Source of the DNA: Dichetophora obliterata
Lineage: Eukaryota > Arthropoda > Insecta > Diptera > Sciomyzidae
NCBI GenBank assembly: GCA_963920525.1
Contig: OY986435.1
Span: 103,646,615 to 103,710,614, forward strand
DNA length: 64,000 bases
Direction: 5' to 3'
Shown here: positions 1 to 10,569 of the stretch, in pieces
Layout of the letters: each line of letters starts with the position of its first letter
Position numbering within the stretch: position 1 is the stretch's first letter
The notes under the pieces: model-generated
The model's input: the letters and a program-made list of their open reading frames with translations, nothing else
The model's database searches: none
Told to the model about the DNA's origin: nothing
Translations under genes and position numbers: made by a program

Positions 1-770
1 ATATTATATTGTGGGTTTCATATAACTGATGCATATTCTAGAATTGGCCTTACGAGAGAGGTATATAATAGTTTAGTAGGAAAGGGATCACTGAATTCTT
101 TAGCCCATCTTTAAATGAAACTAAGGACTCCTCTTGCCTTATTTATCACCATATTACCGTGGAGATTGAAGCGAAGTTTTGAATCCATAATAACACCATG
201 ATCGAGAAAACTGTAAACTATTTCTAAGTTAGTGTTATTTATGTTATTAGCAGATCTACGCGAGAATGTCATTTGCTTACATTTTTTTAAAGTTAAGATT
301 TAATATATTTAAGCTTCACCAGTCCACTAGTATATTTAGATCAGATTGTAAAAGATGTCGTTCTTTGGGTGATTTGTAACAAAGAAAAAGTTTCACGTCG
401 TCAGCGTACATTAAAACGTTACAGTGTTTTATTACCGAAGGAAGATCATTAATGAATAGTAAAAATTAAACCGGTCCAAGATGACTTCCCTAAGGAACGC
501 CAGAAGTGACCGAAATACTTTTTGAAAGAGAATTCTTATGTAAAACCTTTTGAGTACGTCTAGATAAATACAAATTTATTCAATTTAATAATGTGACAGG
601 AAACCCAATCAGGTGGAGTTTTTTCAAAAGAAGATTATGATTAACACTGTCGAAGGCTTTGCTAAAGTCCGTATAAATAACATCAGTCTGCAGTCCCATA
701 GTAAAACTATTTATAACACGCGTAGTAAACTCTAAGGCATTTTCCACATGGAGCAATTGAAAAGTAATGC
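1..770 (-). pseudogene. LINE reverse transcriptase, C-terminal part (decayed)
   Basis: Read on the minus strand, this is the middle and end of a non-LTR reverse transcriptase. The open part at 580-783 has the palm motif DVIYTDFSKAFDSVNH. Further down, about 485-525 encodes GVP-stop-GSHLGP, where the stop replaces the usual Gln of GVPQGS. The catalytic YADD lies near 399-411. A thumb-like YTSLVRPILEYASV motif lies at about 1-60. The style suits the CR1/Jockey group. The N-terminal half of the same RT type is at 7,014-7,347, beyond an LTR retrotransposon, so the LINE was probably interrupted. It is broken by stops and frameshifts and is cut by the window edge. Confidence 0.85.
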
Positions 771-771
771 A

Positions 772-1311
772 ACTACAACGCAATAGCTAAAAAGTTTCAA
801 AACACTTCAATTTTAAACAGAACTGCAACCTACGCTTTCAGATGAGCAAGTCACGTCGCAACGCAACATTGAACAATTCACAACAACACAAACACTTATT
901 TAATGGAAGCTTTGTTAAATGATATAAAAAATAAATTGAGGATAACAAATTACATTTCTCCACTTCCTGCACTTATTTCATATTTATTAACTGATTAATT
1001 GTTTTCGTAGCACACAACACATATCGCAAACGTAACAAATCGCCGATTATGACGTAAATGTTTTTTTATAACAAGTGTTTTATAGACAAGTGTAAGTATT
1101 TTCAATAATTGCTAAAATGATATAGTACGTTATTAATGATAAATCAAGGTAAGTGAAATGTAAGTTAAGATAAAAATCAACTTCAGGAGAGGTAAGTATT
1201 AATGTAACTAAAGGTAAGTATCAATGTAACGAAAAGGTAAGTATTAATGTAACAAAAGGTAAAATAGGATGTAGAGATTTACTCTATGTGGTGATGTAAC
1301 AGAGCATCACA
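772..1311 (-). repeat. 3' LTR of gypsy element 1
   Basis: Positions 1060-1311 are almost identical to 6763-7013, including the ladder of GGTAAGTATTAATGTAAC-like units. In minus orientation the LTR begins TGTGATGCTCTG just after a purine tract. The remaining part, about 772-1059, does not align with the matching part of the other LTR. It does end in a similar TTGCATTAC stretch at the expected distance of about 540 bp. Confidence 0.7.
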
Positions 1312-1327
1312 TTATTCCCCCCTCCTC
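1312..1327 (-). other. Polypurine tract of gypsy element 1
   Basis: On the minus strand the sequence GAGGAGGGGGGAATAA lies directly before the 3' LTR. This is the expected place for the plus-strand primer of an LTR retrotransposon and it fixes the LTR edge at 1311/1312. Confidence 0.75.
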
Positions 1328-2352
1328 AAATGAATCTTGTATTTCTGAGTAAGTTAAAATTTACCTTTCTTTTAGATTGTGTTGCAGTTGTTGTGTCTGT
1401 ATTAATTGATGCTGGTTTTAAACTGTCTAAACTAACTGTAGTATGTGTGCTATTTTTGAGTATTGTGAAGTATTTTGGGTTTCGGTTGATTACTTCGAAA
1501 GGTCCATCATAGGGTTCCTTGAGCTTGCTGTGTATGGTGTCGTTTCTAACGAAGACAAATTTACAAGTGTTAAGTTCCTTAGGAAGGTGTTGTTGGAATT
1601 TTGTGTTATGGTGTGAAATGTGTGATTGTTTGTTTTCGACTACTTTTTTGATTTTTGGAAGCATCTCTGAAGGGTTTAAAGCTTCAATGTTGCGAATTAC
1701 TATTTGTTTCGGTAATCTGAGCGGCTGGCCAAAGACCATCTCAGCTGGCGGCGCTTTGATGTCTTCTTTGACTGAGGATCTAAGGCCCAGAAGAACTAGT
1801 GGCAACTCTGTGAACCAATTTGTCTGGTTGTTTGTCGCGATAAGGGAAACCTTTAACTGGCGGTGAAAACGCTCTACGTTGGCTTGTGGGTGGTAAGCCG
1901 AAGTAGTTATATGTTGGCAACCGAGATTTTTGAGAAATGTGTTAAAGGTCGCGGAAGTGAATTGTGCTCCTCGATCAGAGGTAACCTTCAATGGAACTCC
2001 AAAACGTGAAATAAACTCTCTTTGAAGAGTGTCGACTATCGTGTCGGTGTTTGTGTCTTTCAGCGGATATGCTTCTGGCCAACGAGTGTTCCTGTCGACT
2101 GCGGTAAGTAGGTATCTATACCCTTTTGAAATTGGCAAAGGACCGACTATATCAACATGGATATGTTCGAATCGGCCGTGTGGTATGCTGATTTTGTGTG
2201 GTGTTGTCTTCGTGTGCTTGTGTATTTTTGAACGTTGACATCTAACGCATTCTTGTGCCCATTTGTAAACGTTTGTATTCATATTCGGCCAGAAATATCT
2301 TTGTGTAAGTAGTCTCCGTGAAGCTCGTGTACCAGGATGTGCTATGTTGTGC
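1326..2352 (-). pseudogene. Gypsy integrase, most of the domain (element 1)
   Basis: A long open frame for integrase, which joins retrotransposon cDNA to chromosomal DNA. It begins inside the HHCC zinc domain (LLHNIAHPG, then CVRCQR) and continues through the core with acidic residues at HVDIVGP, TSDRGAQF and NVERFHRQ. The block AYHPQANVERF lacks about two residues before the catalytic Glu compared with the usual QANGMIERF. A chromodomain-less tail follows, with EPYDGPFEV and a C-terminal basic stretch. The start codon of the open frame is not a true gene start: the upstream part of pol lies beyond the hAT insertion at 2361-2621. The frame is well kept, but the whole element is inactive. Confidence 0.88.
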
Positions 2353-2360
2353 AGTAGTTC

Positions 2361-2621
2361 CAATCGCGTCGGAAGCGAATTTCATCTGGGGGGGCAGTAC
2401 AAATGGGGGGGCAGTACAAATGGTGGTGCAAAAAAAGTTCACCAAAATTTCTTCACATGAAACATGAAGAAGAGAGAAAGAAGAGGAAAATATATAATAC
2501 AAAAATATTATCGTTGTAAAAAAACTGATATTTTGAATAACTTTTCCTTTCAAATTGTTTATCTAGCTAAAAAAGTGGGGGGGCAACTGCCCACCTTGCC
2601 CCCCCGCTTCCGACGCCAATG
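2361..2621. mobile_element. hAT-type nonautonomous element (261 bp)
   Basis: An insertion within the integrase zinc domain. The flanks carry the same 8 bp, AGTAGTTC, at 2353-2360 and 2622-2629. The ends are inverted: CAATCGCGTCGGAAGCG on the left and the complement of CATTGGCGTCGGAAGCG on the right, 15 of 17 matching. An 8-bp duplication is the hAT signature. Removing the insert joins FELL to HNIAHPG in frame. Just inside the left end there is a short tandem repeat of GGGGGGGCAGTACAAATG. There is no transposase. Confidence 0.9.
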
Positions 2622-2629
2622 AGTAGTTC

Positions 2630-3910
2630 GAATACTTGTTTTCGTAAAGTCTGTGGTATGTAAGGTCGTGTTAAAGAATTTTTCTGTTCGCACCAAATTT
2701 TAATGTTGAGTACCGGTATGAGTATCTGTTCGAGCTTGTATCTGTGGCTATTTAGTATATCTTGCAATTCTGTGTCTGTGTTCTGTTCTTTGTGTAGTGT
2801 TCTCAGGTTGATGTCTGTGCAGGCAAAAGCTTCTATTTCAGCTAGTGAAAGTGCATCTGCTACAGTGTTTTCTGAACCTTTAATGTGTTTAATGTCATGT
2901 GTGAATTGTGCAATGTATTCTAAGTGTCTTGTTTGTCTGGGACTGCGTTCTGTTTGTGAATGTATAGTGTTAATCAGTGGTTTGTGATCTGTGTATACCG
3001 TAAAATTGTTTCCTTCTAGGTAGTGTCTAAAGTGTTTGATGTTTAAGTATATGGCTAGTAATTCTCTGTCGAATGTACTGTACTTCGTTTCTGACTTTGA
3101 TAACTTTTTTGAGAAAAAGGCTAATGGTTCTAGTGTACCGTTATTCTGTTGTTGTAAAACGCCACCAATGGCTGTGTTTGATGCGTCTACGGCAATCGAT
3201 AATTTTGCATTACTACTGATGTGATTGAGTAGTGTTTCCTTTGCAAAACTGTCTTTGATTGTTGTAAATGCCTGTAGTGTGTTCTCTGTCCAGTGTAACT
3301 GTTTGTTTTTTGTTTTTGATGCTAAGGTGACCATGTCATAAATTGGGCCTAGCATGTGTGGGGTAGTCTCGTATGCACTGTGTACGTTCTTCTGAAGGTC
3401 GGATACCTTGTTTAGAAATGTTATAACTGAGGAAGTTTATGTCTGATGCTCCGAAAGTGCATTTGTTAGATTTAATGTTTAAGCCGTATTCTGAAAGTCT
3501 TTGGAAAACTTGTGTTAAGTGTTTTATGTGCTCTGTCTCGGTCTCGCTAGCTATAAGTGTGTCGTCTTAATAAACAAAAATGAAATCTAGTCCCTGTAAG
3601 ACTTCGTGTATAAATCTTTGGAATGTCTGTGCTGAATTTCTCAAGCCTAAAGGCATTCGGAGAAATTCGAACATTCCGAAAGGTGTTGCTATGGCTGTTT
3701 TGTGGATGTCGCTAGGAGCCATCGGTATCTGGTGATAGGCTCTGACCAGGTCAATTCTTGAATAAAAGTTTGTGTTGTGTAAGTTGATGGAAAAGTCGTG
3801 TATATGTGGTAAAGGGTAACGGTCAGGTACAGCAATAGCGTTCAAACGTCTGTAGTCGCCACATGGTCTCCAGTCATTTGGTTCGCGTTTGGCTACAAGG
3901 TGTAGTGGAG
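2630..3910 (-). pseudogene. Gypsy reverse transcriptase and RNase H (element 1)
   Basis: Minus-strand pol. The RT block at 3845-3567 has [37 protein letters not shown] and FIFVY. The next codon is a stop followed by DDTLIASE, so the catalytic YIDD box is broken exactly at its second residue. RNase H at 3355-2630 has SIAVDASNTAIGGVL, KYSTFDRELLAIY and YTDHKPLI, and then the connection region TRHLEYIAQF and SENTVADALSLAE. At least one frameshift separates RT from RNase H, near 3,360-3,560. The C-terminal end reads into the hAT insertion. Confidence 0.88.
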
Positions 3911-4370
3911 AAGAGGTTTTCGAGTCGGACGGTCTACAAATTCCTGACTTGTTTTGCGATTTTTAATTTTGATAGGTCTAAACGTCGTGGTCGTGTGAAT
4001 GGTAATTGTCCTTCTGTAACTATGTGGTGTACTGTTTTGTGTTTGATTGGTGCAGTGTAATCTGGTTCTGTGAAGAGTGAAGGGAATTGTTTGAGTAACT
4101 GTGTGTATTTATCGTTGAGTGTAAATAGTTTTGGTAATTGTGTTTCGGAATATCTCGAAATTGCGTTGACGGATAATTTTGTAAGGGGGTCAATGAGTTT
4201 TCTGTGTTTTAGATCTATTAAGAGTCCATATTTGGTAAGAAAGTCTGCGCCAATGATAGGTCTTGTAATATCTGCTAAAATGAAAGTGAAAGAGAATTCT
4301 CATCTGAGTTTTAAATTTACGTTTAACAATTTTTTTTTCCGTAAGTCGATATTGCTGTGCCATTAGCAGC

Positions 4371-5465
4371 TTAGAGTGTCAAATCAGAATTTTTATAAAT
4401 TTTGAATTTGGAGAATGGGAATACGGAAACTTCAGCGCCACTGTCGATTAAGAAGTTTAAGTTATTGTCCTTGTCAAATATGAATAAACGGCGTGTTAGT
4501 GTTATAGAACTCCCATCATTAGCCGTTGCAATGATGGTGTTTCTTAGTTTAATGTGTTTGGTGTATTGTGGTTTGGTGTGGATGCCGTTTGAACATACGC
4601 GCATGGTTGTTCGCATCGTCTGGCCGCTCTGCCAAATTTGTAGTGGTACCTACAAACCCAGTTGGCCGGTCTTTGTTGTGACACTTCTCTTCTAGATGAA
4701 CGACGTCTGGAGTACCTTTGGAAATTTGAGCTTTGTGATCGAGAACGTTCACTTCTCCGTTCTTGTACCTCCAGTGTCAACTTATTAAAGTTTTCTAAAA
4801 TTTTGGACGTGGTCTCCGCGAAACGTTGGGTAATCGCCATTACTTCTTCTAGCCGGAAGCTGGCTTTTTAGACATGGTAGAAATTTCACTACCAGTCATG
4901 ACTTCCCATAAATCGTCTGCTAGTTTTAAGAGTACCTCTAGTTCTCTGTGTCCGGACCCGGTCAAGGCGATATTTAAACTTTTTGGCAACTTGCGTAACC
5001 ATAATTTGAAAATTAAATCGCCACTAACTGTTGATCCAGCTAGTAGAAGAAGTGACCGATAGAACTGAGATGGCCTTTGGTCACCCATCTCAGAATCCGA
5101 AAGGATTTTATCAAATCGCTTGTTTTCGCTCAGTGAAAATCTATCGAGCAATGTCTTTTTAAGCCCTTCGTATGTTTTGTGCTGGCGGTTTTTGGATAAA
5201 GTCTAGCACAGTGACTGTGACTTCTTGTGGTTACCAGGTATTCCTATTTAGTCTTATCAACTGTGATTCCTTTCGCTTGGAATTGTATTTCCGCATGTGC
5301 GAACCAAGCGTCTGGATAACTCGTCCAGAATGTAGGTAATTTTACCGCAACCGTCTGTATTTGTGTTGGCGGTGTGAGAGGGTTAGTCACAAAGGCTATG
5401 AATGGTGCGTTATCTCCCTCTCCGGTGTGTGGAGTAATAGGTGTGTGTGGGGATGTTCGTACCAT
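4371..5465 (-). pseudogene. Gypsy gag and protease (element 1)
   Basis: Three overlapping minus-strand frames cover gag. 5465-5244 holds the N-terminus with LPTFWTSYPDAWFAHAEIQFQ. 5151-4849 continues through RPSQFYRSLLLLAG and LPKSLNIALTG. 4840-4544 has an Arg/Ser-rich stretch and a zinc-knuckle-like CRYHYKFGRAARRCEQPC, the type known from CsRn1 elements. The protease follows at about 4500-4380 with FLIDSGAEVSVFP, the aspartic DSG motif. The shifts between frames are mutations and not obviously programmed ones. The start at MVRTSPHTP (5465) is the first Met in a plausible context. Confidence 0.82.
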
Positions 5466-5729
5466 TCTTCCCTCTAGATTTGCTTCTACTATTTTTTAAG
5501 CTTGAAAATCCTAACTCTTTCCTTTTTTTTTAGTGTACCTATGTCCCTAGTGTAGTGTAGTGCCTACGAAAGTGAGACGATAGGTTTCTTACGACCCTAT
5601 CGTCTAAAGTCCGTTTTAGAAGCTACGTTGTGTGCCTCGTGGTAATCTAAAATGATACGCAACCTGAAAAAAAAATTTTATAAATGTCAAAAAAAAATTT
5701 TTAACATATACAATTTTTTTATGTAGAAA

Positions 5730-5960
5730 GAAAATTGTTGTTGCTGCCAATGTTGTTGTTGTTCTTGTTGCAAATGTTGTTGTTCTTATTGTTGCTGTTG
5801 TTGTTGTGCTTGTTGCTGGTGATTCTGTGTTTGTTGCAGACTTTGAATATGATTATTATTATTATTGTGGTTGCTGATGCTATTGCTAATGTTGGTGATG
5901 GTGCTGTTGCTGTTGCTTAACGCTGTTGTTGTTGTTGCTCTATTTGTTGTTGTAGATGTT
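5730..5960. repeat. (TTG)n-rich low-complexity tract
   Basis: Imperfect TTG/TGC triplet repeats on the plus strand (CAA on the minus strand) with a short ATT run inside. The open frame across it is only Leu-rich repeat sequence and not a gene. Confidence 0.85.
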
Positions 5961-6353
5961 GTTGTTAAGCAGTGACTTTGGCGCTAGCGGAAGCGACGAG
6001 TGATGAGAAAGTTGAGGTGGAGGTGGCGTTGGCGGGTGCTTTAACGTTTTCTGCGGCGGTTTTGTTGTTGCGTTTCGAAACGTTTGAGCGTTTCATTTCG
6101 TTATTTGTGGGCTATTTGGCTGCCACCAATTAGCATCGGCCAATCACCAATGTTGCTAAGTCACTAGAATTTTGATTGACCTTGATTACAGCTGTAATGA
6201 GTGTGGCAACTTCAGCTTTAGGTACAACAACTGTTGTTGCGGCGAGAGGAGCTGTAGCGTTTGTTGTGGCTTTATATGATATTGTTGGGTTAGTGGGTGC
6301 GGCTGCAGTTATAGCGACTGCATCTTTGTAAGTTTTAGTGCGTTGCTGCTGGT

Positions 6354-6471
6354 TTTATTTGTTGAAAATTTAAAAAATGTTTTTTTTTGTTACGGTCACT
6401 GTAGGTTCGCCATTTATTTGTTGAAAATTTAAAAAATGTTTTTTTTTGTTACGGTCGCTGTAGGTTCGCCA
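6354..6471. repeat. 59-bp tandem duplication beside the 5' LTR
   Basis: Two consecutive copies (6354-6412 and 6413-6471) of a unit starting TTTATTTGTTGAAAATT and ending GTAGGTTCGCCA, with a single difference seen. Each copy ends in the same primer-binding-site-like sequence. Confidence 0.85.
6452..6471 (-). other. Possible primer-binding site of gypsy element 1
   Basis: On the minus strand TGGCGAACCTACAGCGACCG follows CATTACAC. Many insect gypsy elements have a TGGCG primer site right after the LTR. The placement, about 540 bp from the LTR start, fits. It differs from the TGGTGACC type of element 2, so the match is tentative. Confidence 0.45.
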
Positions 6472-7013
6472 GTGTAATGATGCAAATTGTTTTTCTTTTT
6501 CTTCGTAGCCGTTTGTTCGTAGACAGAATCGCAAGTTTTTGGTGCGATATATATTTGGTCCTTTTTTTATTTAATATTCAATATTCATAGGCTTTTTTAT
6601 AAAGATTTTATTTTAGAATAAGAAGTTACAAATTATTTTGCTGAATATATTTTTGATAACCATTTTATTTTTTGATACGTTTTCATTTGAAATTATTTTT
6701 ACAACTGAAATTTTCAAAATAAAAATTTCTGAAAATATAATAAATGAATACAATTCAAAATGTTTTTTTATAAGAAGTGTTTTATAGACAAGTGTAAGTA
6801 TTTTCAATAATTGCTAAAATGATATAGTACGTTATTAATGATAAATCAAGGTAAGTGAAATGTAAGTTAAGATAAAAATCAACTTCAGGAGAGGTAAGTA
6901 TTAATCTAACTAAAGGTAAGTATCAATGTAACGAAAAGGTAAGTATTAATGTAGCAAAAGGTAAAATAGGATGTAGAGATTTAATCTATGTGGTGATGTA
7001 ACAGAGCACCACA
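6472..7013 (-). repeat. 5' LTR of gypsy element 1
   Basis: The outer 250 bp (6763-7013) nearly match the 3' LTR. The terminal segment TGTGGTGATGTAACAGAG plus CACCACA is a short inverted repeat. The inner part, 6472-6762, does not align with the 3' LTR. Confidence 0.65.
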
Positions 7014-7347
7014 CATGTATCTTGGAGCCAGATTTATGAAAGGGTATAATATAAGAATCCTTCCATATAATAGGAAAATAACCATTGTGCAAGGAAATAT
7101 TAAAAATGTTTCCTAGAGAAGTACACAGGTTTGTAGCGCATTGCTTTAAAATACAGCTCGGATCTTTATCAGGGCCGGTCGTAAAAGAGGATTTTACCTG
7201 TCGAAGATAACACACAACAATATTTGGGTCTATTACAGGAGTTTCAAAAGAGTTAACTGGCAGAATAAAAGGATACACCGTGCTATTATTATATATCATA
7301 CCGTGGCAGTAGCGGGCGTTGGACCTTGTCGATTCGAATAAACACAT
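7014..7347 (-). pseudogene. LINE reverse transcriptase, N-terminal part
   Basis: The minus-strand frame has FTTGPDKDPSCILKQCA, LGNIFNISLHNGYFP and WKDSYIIPFHKSGSKIHV, the fingers region of a CR1/Jockey-like RT. It stops exactly where the LTR begins. The rest of such an RT is found at 1-770, but the roughly 50-60 residues between HV(NYR) and the palm are absent from both halves. The upstream endonuclease is not present. The sequence abuts the truncated end of gypsy element 2. Confidence 0.85.
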
Positions 7348-7374
7348 GAGAGCAACTTTTTAACTAATTCTGTA

Positions 7375-9238
7375 CGAAAACTTTTGGTTTGTCGTGATGT
7401 TTGACCGATGCTGGAGCAATCTTCTGCATTGCTTCACGCAGTTCTACGATGAAATCTGATTCGCCAATCTTTTTGGCCGAAGGCGTCAGAAATTCTCCTG
7501 GGATTTTTAATGTCTCGCGAGTAAGGAATTCAGCTGGTGAAATAGATCCGACTGAAATTGCCTTCCAAGGTCGGTCGTTATTTTAATTGGAATCCCGAAA
7601 CGAGCTACCCATCCTGATAGCAAGTTCCTGGCAATAGTATCTGCTGTCATGTCCAGTATCGGAATTGCTTCTGGTCATCTCGTATATCTATCAATTATGG
7701 TGAGGCAGTAACGATTTTCTCGTGAAATCGTGAAAGGACCGACTAGATCGATATTTATGTGCTTGAAACGTTCACTCGGGTTGGCGTACAACCCTAGTTG
7801 TGATTTATTGTGTTTCGTCACCTTGCTCCGCTGACAAGGGATGCAGTAGCGTACAAATTCGCTGATTTCAGCTTTCATGTTTGGCGAAACAAATCTCTCC
7901 TTCACTAATTTAGTTGTGGACTTGGTACCGGGGTGAGCAGTGCCATGCAGTTTTGTCATGACGTCCATATGCAACTTGCAAGGCACTAAGGGTCAAACTT
8001 TCCTTTGCGACGTATCACAGTAAAGAAAAAAATCTGAGCTGGGTACTTTTAGCTTCTCGATTGTCATTGCAGCCAACGGTGTCCTTGCTTTTACGAAGTC
8101 TTGCAACTCTGAGTTGCGAGCTAACTGCTGAATGCGAGACAGGGCACCGGCTACGTCGTTATCTTTGCCGGGTACATGCCTAATGTCGGTTGTGAACTGG
8201 CCTATGTAGTCCAGGTGTCGTGCCTGGCGAGGAGAGATCTAAATTCTGTTTGAAAGCAAATGTTATCGGCTTGTGGTCTGTGAAAATGGAAAATTCTCGC
8301 CCTTCTACCATAAACTTAAAATGCTTGACAACCTGATAAATCGCTAGGAGTTCTCTATCATAAGTGCTGTACTTCATCTGAGGCTCTGTGAGCTTTTTTG
8401 AGTAAAAACCAAGAGGTTGGAGCACATCGTCTATGTGCTGATGTAGCACCGCTCTGACTGCGAAATCAGAGGCATCGACACTCAATGAAAGTTTGGCGTT
8501 AGGTGCAGGATGAAAAAGCAAAGTGGCATTGACCAGCTCTTCTTTGCATTTTTTGAAAGCGCCGTCTGTTGACGCAGACCATGACAATGGCGTTGTGTCA
8601 TTTTTCTTATTGCCGAAAATCATCGATTGTAACATCGCATGGGTGGCGGCCGAGTTTGGTATGAAACACCGGTAATAATTAAGCATGAATCTTTTTAGCT
8701 CTTTGGCTTTCTGTGGCTTGCTGAAATCCCAAATGGCCTGTACTTTCTCTTCGGCCGGCTTGATGCCTTGGCTATTTACCTTATGCCCTAGGAATTTTAC
8801 CTCAGATTGACCGAATGAGCATTTAGCTACATTAATTTCGAGACCATTTTCACGCAACAATTGAAAAATTCGCCGTAAATGCATTTCATGTTGCTGGAGA
8901 CTTTCAGAGGCTACGCAGATATCATCAATGTATACAAAGGCGTAGTGTGACTTGGCAGCCAATATTTGGTTGATGTGCCGCTGAAAACTTTGCGCAGCAT
9001 TACTCAAACCGAAGGTCGTGAATTTAAACTGGTATAAACCGAAGGGCGTTGTAATGGTCGTTTTAGGTATATCGGCCAGTTCGATATACCTTAATCGTTT
9101 TGACGACGACGGGGGCGCGCATGCGTGGGCGGGCAGTTGGTCACGATGTGATACATGACACCTGACCGAGGTGCCGTAACCCCTGGTACATGACAGTAAT
9201 ATCTTTGAATTGCGCGAGTATGTTGGCAAAAGGGTCAT
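7375..9238 (-). pseudogene. Gypsy pol, CsRn1-type (element 2), internally deleted
   Basis: Read on minus, a short RT linker (PAHACAPP) runs straight into IPKTTITTPFGLYQF, so the first part of RT is missing. RT then continues with FVYIDDICVAS (an intact YIDD box) and FLGHKVNSQGI. RNase H follows with SLSVDASDFAVRAVL, YSTYDRELLAIY and FTDHKPITF. Integrase is in two pieces. 7986-7675 has the zinc domain (HGTAHPGT, CIPCQRS) and the first catalytic Asp in NIDLVGPF. About 7620-7380 has GIPIKITTDRP joined directly to WKAISVGSISPAEFL, which removes the segment with the catalytic Glu. Several shifts occur between frames. Confidence 0.87.
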
Positions 9239-9263
9239 TTATATTTAAGGTAAAAACAGTAGA

Positions 9264-9566
9264 CTAACCATCACTCACTTGGCGCAACACACATTTTTCA
9301 AGAGCGCCAACTACCGTGTAGAAATGCTCGCTGTCACTTTTAATTCGCAGTTTTGCGAACTGTGCTTCGATTTGGAGGAACCATAGGTCTGGCGAGTCGT
9401 GCCAGAAATGTGGTGTCTGGATCGCGACCCTGCTATTCGCGGAAACGGTAGCCTCTGTAAACTCGTGGGCCGGTGGGACAGCGGTGCCCGAACCACCTGC
9501 TGCGCCTTCCTCAACTTGGGGAGCTTCAAAACTTTCGCTTTGAGCTTCGTTTTTATTTTCGGCCAT
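9264..9566 (-). pseudogene. Gypsy gag N-terminus (element 2)
   Basis: The ATG at 9566 gives MAENKNEAQSESFE, an acidic leader and then QTPHFWHDSPDLWFLQIEAQF, the CsRn1-type gag start, and KSDSEHFYTVVGAL. It is cut near 9264, after which pol-linker sequence follows. The matrix/capsid C-terminus, zinc knuckle and protease are all deleted. It lies about 110 bp after the primer-binding site, the normal place for gag. Confidence 0.82.
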
Positions 9567-9678
9567 TTTCACTTGTTTTTTGTTTTTTTTTTTACACAGA
9601 ATAACACTTAAAGTCAATTTTTCTATCGCAGAGTTTTTTAAAAAAAATTTAATAGCGCGATTTTTTTTTAACATAGTC

Positions 9679-9698
9679 CAATCACGTCGCGGTCACCA
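9679..9698 (-). other. Primer-binding site of gypsy element 2 (tRNA-Trp type)
   Basis: On the minus strand TGGTGACCGCGACGTGATTG closely resembles the tRNA-Trp-complementary primer site (TGGTGACCCCGACGTG) known for CsRn1 and Kabuki elements. It lies just inside the LTR end ...ATCCACAAAC. Confidence 0.8.
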
Positions 9699-10560
9699 GT
9701 TTGTGGATACTTAGTTTTCTTTTCCAACAAATTAAAAAATGAAATATTTGATTTTTAGCTTACTAGTTTTATTTACATTAAAACGAAATTAAAATGAACT
9801 AAAACAAACTTTACATAAATTGAATATTTATAACTCTACGATGATTTGTAATGCAGCAACTTTGCTTCAGACTGTTCGCGCACGCCAGAAAAACTAAACT
9901 GATTTAATATAGCATGGGCCAGAGCCCATGCCACCATAGCATATTAAACAAACGCTGCAACGCTAAGTATAGCGTCGCAAACACACACATAGCCGCCACT
10001 ACTAAAACGATTTTAACCATTGCTTATAAAACGCAAACAATGTAATACATGCCAACGGTCGATGACGCTGGCATATATAAACGTCCGACTCGTCATCAGC
10101 GCTAATGACGCGACGGACAGTGTGATAAGAATTTGCTGACGCTGCACATACCAGCTACTTGCTGGCGACTCGATGGCCTGCGTGTTGGGTAGCTAGTCCA
10201 ACAGGCAGGCAACGATCGCTAAGCGTACAACAAAGTTAGAACGGTAATATGACCGCCACAGTGAGCCGTTACTCAGCGACATAAAAATTATCGCTATGCT
10301 TGACGATTTGTCGTTTATGACAAAGTGTGAGAGGGCGAAAAAGTCAACACGCTTGAGCTAAAATAAACAGCTCGAATGCCTGCTGAAATATAAGTTCAGC
10401 GGCAGCTTAATATATGACGAATATTTTACTTGGCTTACCACTTGTGTGATAAGCCAAGCAAAGTTAGTCATAGTATGGGACCATGTGTGGTTTATATTTT
10501 ATATCGACAGAGTGTCGCCGGGTAGCTTGAAGAGCTGCAGAGTGAGGGATGGCGTCACTG
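9699..10560 (-). repeat. Probable 5' LTR of gypsy element 2 (outer edge unknown)
   Basis: The inner edge is fixed by the primer-binding site. No second LTR survives to fix the outer edge. A candidate start on minus is TGGTCCCATACTATG near 10,480. The sequence up to about 10,560, where LOA-like RT begins, holds no other gene. Confidence 0.5.
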
Positions 10561-10569
10561 AAGATTCCG

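Larger units (their letters stand above)
5466..6471 (-). other. Gypsy element 1 leader region
   Basis: About 1 kb lies between gag and the 5' LTR with no recognisable gene. It holds a CAA-rich tract on the minus strand (5730-5960), several GCC/GTT-rich imperfect repeats, and a 59-bp tandem duplication next to the LTR. It is unusually long for a CsRn1-type leader, so it may include unrelated inserted sequence. Confidence 0.6.
772..7013 (-). mobile_element. Ty3/gypsy LTR retrotransposon, CsRn1-type (element 1)
   Basis: A minus-strand element with terminal repeats at about 772-1311 and 6472-7013. Its order is gag (5465-4544), protease (near 4450), reverse transcriptase and RNase H (about 3870-2630) and integrase (2363-1326). 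The knuckle pattern C-x-YH-x-FG-x2-A-x3-C-x3-C and the gag start with PTFW..PDAWFAHAEIQF fit the CsRn1 clade. Gag and pol carry frameshifts, RT has a stop at the active site, and integrase is split by a hAT-type insertion, so this copy is dead. No convincing target duplication was found. The left boundary is uncertain by about 20 bp. Confidence 0.85.

Noticed and set aside
1330..1866. Two plus-strand open frames over the integrase
   Set aside because: They are shadows of the minus-strand integrase; only the minus frame shows family motifs.
5735..5920. Leu-rich open frame
   Set aside because: It is only the translation of a TTG-type triplet repeat.
9399..9611. Plus-strand frame opposite gag
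   Set aside because: The antisense frame of element 2 gag has the real motifs (QTPHFWHDSPDLWF).
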